This document shows positions 58,815-64,000 of a DNA stretch of 64,000 bases, piece by piece. The notes under the pieces were generated by a model. The model was given only the letters and a program-made list of their open reading frames with translations, searched no databases and was not told the DNA's origin. The translations under genes were made by a program, and so were the position numbers. The stretch is taken from positions 29,602 to 93,601 of the forward strand of contig JABFQO010000006.1 in NCBI GenBank assembly GCA_019685575.1, read 5' to 3'. The first letter of the stretch is position 1. Each line of letters opens with the position of its first letter. Source of the stretch: Candidatus Bathyarchaeota archaeon A05DMB-4. Lineage in GTDB: Archaea; Thermoproteota; Bathyarchaeia; Bathyarchaeales; SOJC01.

Positions 58815-61195
58815 TCTTTTTTGAAGAATTCTGTGAGGCTTGTTTTTGGCTGTTGTTTTGGCGGGTAGAGTTCTTCTTCTTTGACGCCGAACATGGCGAG
58901 TATTCTTGAAGCCGCGGGGACGGCTTGGTTCGTGATGTAGTATTCAATGTCCAAATCGTCATGAGAAGCCAGCATGTAAGGCTTTGCGCGGGTGTAAAGT
59001 TTTCCTTCGCCCGTTGTGATTACGTAGCCTATTTTGTCGCCAAACGAAAGCGTCAAGCCTTCCTTTTCCAGTAGTCTCGCGGCTTCCACGTGCGGTGCTT
59101 TCACCTTGTACTCTTCAAGCGGTTTCGTCAGGGTTTTCCAGATAACAAAATCCTTGTATGGAACCTTGCGTTCCCGCATGTTTTGGATGTGCTCGCGGGT
59201 CAGTTTCACGGCTTTTTGGGAAGATTTCTCTTTTAGCAGAACCTCGAGAATTTTTTCTTGCAAGTCCTTCGCCACGTTTGCCCAGTCACCGCGTACGACT
59301 TCCAAGCCTACCATGTCGAGTTCACCGTTGGGCAGCAGTCCGCAGTAGCGTTTTTTGGCTTCAGTGAAAAGAATGCGTGTGTATGTTTTGTCGGGTTTTA
59401 TCTCCAAGCCTAATAATTCATTGATCTCCTTGGCAAATTTGTCGATTTTTTCCGGTTCGTTTTTTACGAACACGCTGTCAGTGTCGCTGTAAATAATTGT
59501 CAAGCCCGTTTTTTGTGCAAGGGCTATGGTTTTCTGTATAGTTTCTCGCCCCCAAGCGGTGGCGGCTTCGGCGACGGGTTTGATGTACCATCGAGCGCCG
59601 ATCCAGCCCGCGTAGCCATATAATGCGTTCGTGATAACTTTCACTGCTTTTTGCCGCGCGTCCAAAGCACGATATTCGGGGCTTTTCGGGTCGAGTTTGC
59701 CGAGTTGACGGCGTATTTCATCCCTTGTTTGAATTAGGTTGGACAATATTTCCTTGTAGAAGCCTGGTGGTTCCTTGCGGAAACGGTGATTCACTTCAGG
59801 CGCGGTGTTTACGTTGTTCGGTGAAATAGGCTCTTCGGGTGAAACGTACGTGTCTGGCGAGATGTTGTATGCAATCATAAGGCTCGGATACATGGCTTTG
59901 AAGTCGAGAACAGCAATGTTTTCGTGCATGCCCGGTTTAGGCGCTAAAACTACGGCGCCCGCGTAGGGAATGTATGGGCGTTCTTGTCGTTGCGGAATGA
60001 GTTCGTCTTTTTTGAATGCTTCCCGGATTAGGTACCGTTCTACACGGAAGCCTACGGCGGCGGTTCCAACATGGTCGAGCGGCAAGCCCACCAAACTGGA
60101 GAGTTGTATGGCAAAATCCAGTATAGCCTTCGCGATGCCTAAGATGCACACGGTGTTTTCTTGAGAATACTTAAGCAGCAAGGGGCGTTTTTGCTTGTTT
60201 TGCCAGTAGTCGGCCACGTCGGTTTCCTCGATGAGTGTCCGGTCCTTAATCTTCATCACGCCCAAGTAGTCTGCAAGGTTTTCAAGCGTCTTCAATTTCA
60301 CTTCTGGAAACTCGTCCGCGTAATCGAAAAGATCCACGTTTGCTCTTCCAGTAACAGAGACATGCCCATACACGCTTGGGTGCGGCTCGGTTTCAGTTCG
60401 GTCGACGAAGAATTTCACACAATGCTTCTTTGCACGCGCGGCGAGATACTGCCAATCGTGACTGTTGCTTCCATAACCAACAATTACGTCTGGGTTGAAT
60501 TCTTTAACATACGCCACGAAAGATTCGATTATTGTTTTATCATCAGACTCCTCCGCCGTGAACTGACGCGTCTCGCCATTGTTCGTTGCTACAGAAATTA
60601 TAACTACGGGGTTTTTGTCCGGTTTCGCCGTGCCCTTTTCGCTGTAACAAATTATTGAGAAGCCTAGAATTCTAAGCGGAGGAACCTTTGTTTCCGAAAT
60701 ATACCGCGGGTAGGATTTTGCTTCGTAAACCTTGTTAATTTGGGCTTTTATCGGGGTTTTTGCTTCTTCAACTTCGATTTCGTGCCATCCGCACGGGACT
60801 ACGCCGTTGTCGATGAGGTAGCGGATAGAGTATCGGATGTCGGTTTCAAGACAGTGTTCTACGTCGTTGGTTTTCTGAATGTTTTTAGCAAAGTTTGTTA
60901 CGTCTTCGGGGTTTTGGCAGTAAACCTTGATTGCTTTTACTGGTTTCCCAAAGTATTTTTTGTCAAGTATTTCCATCTTTGTTATGGTAGGGTACTCATG
61001 CTTGTGTTGTCGGATACGTTCAATTATTGTGCTTGGGTTGGTTTGTTCTTTGGGGACTATGTAGAAGTAGGTTTGGAACTGTTTGTCGATTATTAGTATT
61101 CGTTTGGCGGTTTCGTCTACGCCCCACATCCATAGTTCGGGTCGTCCATTTGCCACTTCGTAGTTCACGTCTAAAAGCCAAAAAATCTTCTTCAA
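58811..61195 (-). CDS. polB: family B DNA polymerase with degenerate 3'-5' exonuclease site
   Basis: 794 aa. Polymerase motifs are intact: A, VLDFKAMYPSLMIAYNISPD (Asp431); B, RQKAVKVITNALYGYAG; C, IIYSDTDSVFV (Asp571/573). The proofreading domain is not: exo I reads LRILGFSIICYSEKG, with Ser180/Ile182 where active enzymes have Asp and Glu (FDIE), and exo III reads YSQENTV with Asn347 for Asp; exo II keeps Asp247 (SNSHDWQYL). The C-terminal KTSLTEFFKKD is a PCNA-binding PIP box. So it should replicate without proofreading, perhaps in lesion bypass. TTG start at 61195, divergent from pelota. Confidence 0.92.
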   Translation of the reverse strand: MKKIFWLLDVNYEVANGRPELWMWGVDETAKRILIIDKQFQTYFYIVPKEQTNPSTIIERIRQHKHEYPTITKMEILDKKYFGKPVKAIKVYCQNPEDVTNFAKNIQKTNDVEHCLETDIRYSIRYLIDNGVVPCGWHEIEVEEAKTPIKAQINKVYEAKSYPRYISETKVPPLRILGFSIICYSEKGTAKPDKNPVVIISVATNNGETRQFTAEESDDKTIIESFVAYVKEFNPDVIVGYGSNSHDWQYLAARAKKHCVKFFVDRTETEPHPSVYGHVSVTGRANVDLFDYADEFPEVKLKTLENLADYLGVMKIKDRTLIEETDVADYWQNKQKRPLLLKYSQENTVCILGIAKAILDFAIQLSSLVGLPLDHVGTAAVGFRVERYLIREAFKKDELIPQRQERPYIPYAGAVVLAPKPGMHENIAVLDFKAMYPSLMIAYNISPDTYVSPEEPISPNNVNTAPEVNHRFRKEPPGFYKEILSNLIQTRDEIRRQLGKLDPKSPEYRALDARQKAVKVITNALYGYAGWIGARWYIKPVAEAATAWGRETIQKTIALAQKTGLTIIYSDTDSVFVKNEPEKIDKFAKEINELLGLEIKPDKTYTRILFTEAKKRYCGLLPNGELDMVGLEVVRGDWANVAKDLQEKILEVLLKEKSSQKAVKLTREHIQNMRERKVPYKDFVIWKTLTKPLEEYKVKAPHVEAARLLEKEGLTLSFGDKIGYVITTGEGKLYTRAKPYMLASHDDLDIEYYITNQAVPAASRILAMFGVKEEELYPPKQQPKTSLTEFFKKD

Positions 61196-61283
61196 CTCTA
61201 AACGCCTACGAATTAAAATGGGGGCTACACGTTTTTAACTTTTAAATAAGCCAGCGTCAATGTATTTCAACCGAGGCGTAGGT

Positions 61284-62363
61284 TTGAAGATTTTGGAAAA
61301 AAACTACAAGAAAGGCGTCGTCAAACTGATTCCAGAAACCCTTGACGACTTGTGGCACTTGTACAACATTATTTACGAGAACGACATCGCCTACGCTCGA
61401 ACAACACGCGAGATAAAAATTGACAACGAATATTCCCGTCCACAAAAAGGAAAACGAGTCTCAGTTGTTATGGGCATAAAAATTAAAAACGTCCTATGGG
61501 ACAAGTCACTGAATCGCTTGCGCCTCCACGGCACCATAGTCGACGCGCCAGAAGACGTTGCTGGAACAGGAACCTTTCAAACGCTTAACATTACTCTGGG
61601 CGATTCTTTAACAATAGTAAAAAAAGAGTGGGCAAAGCATCACGTTGATCGTCTTGAAAAGGCAAGCAGAACCGAGACGCCTCCGATAATCGTGCTTTCA
61701 ATCGACGACGAAGAATACTGCATCGCCTTGATTAGACAGTACGGCGTCGACGTAAAAATAGAGAAGAACATAAAACTTTCAGGCAAACTGGAGGCGGAAA
61801 AACGAACCACAGATTTACACAAGGCTTTCCAAAACGCCACAACAGCGCTAAAAGACGTATGGCAAAGCACACGAAGCCCAATAGTCATTTTAGGTTTAGG
61901 CTTCATCAAAAACCAGTTCTTCAACCACCTCAGCAACGAAGCGCCAGAAATTGCAAAACACGTGATTGAAATCAAAAGCGTGAACAGCAGCGGCGTCGCA
62001 GGAATACACGAAGCCCTCCGCTCAGGCGTACTAAGCAAAGCGATAAAACATGTTCGAATCGCAGAAGAAGCGGAATTAATGGAGGAGGTACTAAAAAGGT
62101 TGGGAATGAACCGTCGAGACGTAAGCTACGGGTTCGCCGACGTGGAAAACGCCGACATGTACGGCGCCATCGAGACTCTACTTGTTTCAGACCTAACCCT
62201 GCGCAGTCTACCCGACGAAAAACGCTTGGCTCTGGAAAAGATTATGAACGAAGTCGAAGCAAAAAACGGAAAGATCGTCGTGATCAGTTCAGAACATGAG
62301 GCAGGCGAAAAACTCCAAGCATTGGGTGGAATAGCAGCGCTGCTAAGATTCCCAACAACATAA
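61284..62363 (+). CDS. pelA: mRNA surveillance protein pelota (Dom34)
   Basis: 359 aa from TTG 61284 (GAGGCG upstream; in-frame ATG 61260 is the alternative). Rescues stalled ribosomes with aEF1A and ABCE1. The N-terminal Sm-like domain has LKILEKNYKKGVVKLIPETL and TTREIKIDNEYSRPQKGKR; the central eRF1_2-like domain has VDVKIEKNIKLSGKLEAEKR; the C-terminal eRF1_3-like domain has YGFADVENADMYGAIETLLV. It lacks the GGQ release motif, as expected. A TATA-like TTTTTAACTTTTAAATAAG is at 61231-61249. Confidence 0.93.
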   Translation: MKILEKNYKKGVVKLIPETLDDLWHLYNIIYENDIAYARTTREIKIDNEYSRPQKGKRVSVVMGIKIKNVLWDKSLNRLRLHGTIVDAPEDVAGTGTFQTLNITLGDSLTIVKKEWAKHHVDRLEKASRTETPPIIVLSIDDEEYCIALIRQYGVDVKIEKNIKLSGKLEAEKRTTDLHKAFQNATTALKDVWQSTRSPIVILGLGFIKNQFFNHLSNEAPEIAKHVIEIKSVNSSGVAGIHEALRSGVLSKAIKHVRIAEEAELMEEVLKRLGMNRRDVSYGFADVENADMYGAIETLLVSDLTLRSLPDEKRLALEKIMNEVEAKNGKIVVISSEHEAGEKLQALGGIAALLRFPTT

Positions 62364-62415
62364 CAAACCCAAACCACGCCTTGTTTTTCACACGGAGAAC
62401 CCTGTTTTTCCCTAA

Positions 62416-62439
62416 TCATATTTGCGGCATATTTGGAGC
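62416..62439 (+). repeat. dispersed intergenic repeat, partial copy D
   Basis: CATATTTGCGGCATATTTGG followed by AGC matches the first half of copies A and B (CATATTTGCCGTATATTTGG) with two mismatches, then diverges. It lies in the 296-nt gene-free stretch 62364-62659, which otherwise contains only A+T-rich sequence and the inverted repeat at 62605-62636. Confidence 0.6.
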
Positions 62440-62604
62440 ATCGGAAAATTCCTCCGTTTTCAATTGCTCATTTCAACCACAAAAAGGAAATAGTATTCAA
62501 AAAACTTGTAAAGAATTGTTTCGAAATGGTGGCAATGTGAACGACTTGCCCAAAAATGACCCTTCATTCCTTCGACAATTGTGATTTCTATGCCGAGCCA
62601 TCAC

Positions 62605-62636
62605 TTTAAAGGTTTTTAAGCATGAAAACCTTTAAA
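62605..62636. promoter_or_regulatory. perfect 12-bp inverted repeat in the promoter of the 62660 gene
   Basis: TTTAAAGGTTTT-TAAGCATG-AAAACCTTTAAA has fully complementary 12-bp arms with an 8-nt spacer. It lies 23-55 nt upstream of the TTG at 62660 and covers the only TATA-like sequence there (TTTTTAAG, 62613-62620), so it looks like an operator. An RNA hairpin or insertion remnant is an alternative. Confidence 0.6.
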
Positions 62637-62659
62637 CTAAAATTAGAGAGGAAACTGCG

Positions 62660-63022
62660 TTGGACGTAACGCAGACCGCTACTTTTGTAGGTCTAATAAT
62701 TATGGCAATCTCACCATATGTCATCTGGATATGGCACTTCAGAGACTTGCTTAAAGCACGCATACGAGGAAACTGGACTGTGATTAAGCGCATGAACCTC
62801 AAAGACGCAGCACTGATGATTTTCCTTTTTCCATTCGTGCTAACAGGCGGCATAGGCGCACTCTGGCTCTATGTAAAAGGCTGGGAAGACTTCACACGCA
62901 CCATAATAATATGCATAGAATTCGGCTTCATCGGCGGAATCCTCATAGCCTCAATCATGTTCATATTTAACCAAATCGGACTCTATCAAGCCAAAAAAAG
63001 AAAATATGAGATTCAAGAATAG
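62660..63022 (+). CDS. small three-helix membrane protein
   Basis: 120 aa with three hydrophobic segments: ATFVGLIIMAISPYVIWIWH, AALMIFLFPFVLTGGIGALW and FGFIGGILIASIMFIFNQIG, joined by basic loops, and a charged tail (QAKKRKYEIQE). TTG start at 62660 with AGAGAGG upstream. Its promoter holds a perfect inverted repeat. No family is recognised. Confidence 0.6.
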   Translation: MDVTQTATFVGLIIMAISPYVIWIWHFRDLLKARIRGNWTVIKRMNLKDAALMIFLFPFVLTGGIGALWLYVKGWEDFTRTIIICIEFGFIGGILIASIMFIFNQIGLYQAKKRKYEIQE

Positions 63023-63043
63023 CCTCAGAGTGAAGTGTAAGGC

Positions 63044-63163
63044 TTGTGGGTTTTGGATCGTTTTGAAGTTGACAAGATTTTCATTGAGCAATTTAATCCA
63101 GCAGAACCACAAGCCCTAATCCCCATGTATAACCCTCTGAATACTGATAATTGTAAGAAATGA
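63044..63163 (+). other. possible 39-aa ORF in a sparse region
   Basis: TTG 63044 opens MWVLDRFEVDKIFIEQFNPA, then EPQALIPMYNPLNTDNCKK and a TGA. The sequence looks protein-like, and the same frame continues past the stop with SVIAEPKELIRIVKA, hinting at a decayed longer gene. A 77-aa minus-strand frame (63025-63258) overlaps it but looks less convincing. The remaining part of 63023-63500 holds only repeat copy C; I see no other gene. Confidence 0.25.
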
Positions 63164-63351
63164 GGAAGCGTTATAGCAGAACCTAAGGAATTAATCAGAA
63201 TCGTTAAGGCATGACCATACAGTCGTTTTCCGTAACCTATCCCTATGATGCCCTGCATGTTTTGTCAACATCCCATAGAATACTGAACAAGGCTATACGC
63301 AACTTGCCCACGCTGGTGGGCGACGGGTCCTAAGAATATAAAATTGTGTGC

Positions 63352-63399
63352 GCATTTGCGGTATATTTGGAGCCTAATAGGATCATATATGGAAGAGGG
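63352..63399 (+). repeat. dispersed intergenic repeat, copy C
   Basis: GCATTTGCGGTATATTTGGA followed by GCCTAATAGGATCATATATG and GAAGAGGG matches copy B over 48 nt with two or three differences. The upstream quarter seen in A and B (GAACCACA...) is only weakly similar here. It is followed by GAGAGGGAAGCG, echoing the GAGGAGAGAAACG after copy B. It lies between two small membrane protein genes. Confidence 0.85.
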
Positions 63400-63500
63400 G
63401 AGAGGGAAGCGCTGCACAGTCACACTTCCACACGCAGAAGATGACTCCCCATCAAAATCGCTTCTATTTACCGAAAACAGAAAAAAAAGGAAATTAGCGT

Positions 63501-63929
63501 CTAAGCAGGCTTAAGATGCCCGTACGTAACAGTATACGCAAAGTAAAGCCAAGCAACAGCGAACAACAAAGCAAAAACACCGAAAACTCGCCGCACCCAT
63601 CTATTCTGCAAATGCACCGCAGGAACTGAAAGAACCAACGCAGCAGCAGGCGCCAAATAAAGAAGAGCACTCAAAAAGGGCTCTTTGGTAATCTTAACAG
63701 CATCAGTTGAATACGACAATATAGAATACGCATCGACAATCAAATAAAGCCCAACCACGAGAGCAAAGTACGAAGTTGCTTGTAAACCATGACCAAAATA
63801 CAACGCCGCAGCAGTCGACAAAACCACGAGCCCACCTAACGTAGCAGCGCCACCAAAGAGCACATTATAAATGCCACCAGAAGAACTAAAAGGCCACTGA
63901 AAACTAATAGCAAGCCCAGTAATGAACAA
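63501..63929 (-). CDS. four-helix membrane protein of unknown function
   Basis: 142 aa with four hydrophobic segments: NVLFGGAATLGGLVVLSTAA, ATSYFALVVGLYLIVDAYSI, LSALLYLAPAAALVLSVPAV and VFGVFALLFAVAWLYFAYTV. The TTG start at 63929 is the first possible; the frame remains open a further 14 codons upstream (KAKYARFSGFY) without a standard start, so the true N-terminus may be longer. No family is recognised. Confidence 0.55.
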   Translation of the reverse strand: MFITGLAISFQWPFSSSGGIYNVLFGGAATLGGLVVLSTAAALYFGHGLQATSYFALVVGLYLIVDAYSILSYSTDAVKITKEPFLSALLYLAPAAALVLSVPAVHLQNRWVRRVFGVFALLFAVAWLYFAYTVTYGHLKPA

Positions 63930-64000
63930 GTAGAACCCGGAAAAACGTGCGTATTTAGCTTTTCGGTCTTTTTAGCCTTTTTTGATCGTGGGAGCAGTAA

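Noticed and set aside
63025..63258. 77-aa minus-strand frame starting MQGIIGIGYGKRLYG
   Set aside because: No family resemblance, no ribosome site, and a plus-strand frame there looks at least as plausible; not called as a gene.
1..64000. CRISPR array, rRNA genes, insertion sequences or prophage genes
   Set aside because: No regularly spaced repeats, no rRNA-like stretch, and no transposase, integrase or virion protein recognised in any frame.

Overview
This 64 kb window is a densely packed archaeal chromosome segment with no bacterial signature. Seen directly: archaeal RNA polymerase subunit Rpo12, Spt5, SecE, Sec61-beta, ribosomal protein L11 next to Spt5, pelota, archaeal D-aminoacyl-tRNA deacylase, CofD (coenzyme F420), an STT3/AglB oligosaccharyltransferase, family B DNA polymerase, DUF2070, many TTG/GTG starts with GGTG/GAGG ribosome sites, and TATA-like boxes 25-50 nt upstream of genes. 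The mixture (linked ferredoxin-dependent 2-oxoacid oxidoreductases, CofD, two SHMT-family genes, GcvT) suggests a TACK-group archaeon, most plausibly a Bathyarchaeia-like anaerobe. That placement is inference; no rRNA is present to test it.

Layout. 0.2-11.4 kb: UMP kinase, a divergent SHMT paralogue, a membrane-anchored winged-helix regulator, two large secreted/surface proteins, CofD, a 56-aa Rpo12, a polysaccharide flippase, a Trm5-type tRNA methyltransferase and a Trm112-like protein. 11.4-18.5 kb (minus): a sugar-nucleotide block (Gfo/Idh oxidoreductase, nucleotide-sugar dehydrogenase, cupin, GlmM, GlmU-like transferase) downstream of guaA. 18.5-22.5 kb: a frameshifted PNPOx-family gene, a hydrogenase maturation protease, rpl11-spt5-secE-dtdA and a second frameshifted small gene, with two inverted copies of a 68-bp repeat. 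22.6-25.1 kb: an accessory-looking two-gene operon (GHKL ATPase plus a partner with a winged-helix-like N-terminus). 25.2-31.1 kb: divergent kor-type and por operons. 31-43.8 kb: housekeeping and unknown genes (DUF2070, LSm-like, Sec61-beta, SHMT, DUF488, MazG-like, CTP synthase, flippase-like, a DVGG-repeat beta-helix protein, ECF S-component, HypE-like, radical SAM). 43.8-54.5 kb: protein-glycosylation and glycan region, with tRNA-Gly(TCC) and a tightly coupled seven-gene minus-strand operon from aglB to a GT4 glycosyltransferase. 54.5-62.4 kb: GcvT, zinc ribbon, TopA, flavodoxin, an exonuclease-degenerate PolB, pelota. 62.4-64 kb: sparse, with small membrane proteins and further repeat copies.

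How it fits together. The GlmM/GlmU-like/dehydrogenase block would supply UDP-HexNAc-derived sugars; the GPT/DUF354/ATP-grasp/GT/AglB operon would assemble and transfer an N-glycan; the secreted protein at 4.8-6.9 kb carries over thirty N-x-S/T sequons and is an obvious acceptor. Por and Kor feed acyl-CoA metabolism through ferredoxin; SHMT and GcvT handle C1 units.

Most interesting points: (1) a dispersed, partly palindromic intergenic repeat present in five full or partial copies; (2) the GHKL-ATPase operon, not recognised as a named system; (3) a PolB with intact polymerase motifs but lost exonuclease carboxylates; (4) a nucleotide-sugar dehydrogenase lacking the thioester-forming Cys and its partner Glu; (5) a GPT lacking its first membrane helix and lying in frame after the aglB stop. 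Several genes here are too short for ordinary ORF calling (rpo12, secE, a zinc ribbon, and 43- and 36-aa coupled ORFs); I found them by reading the minus strand.
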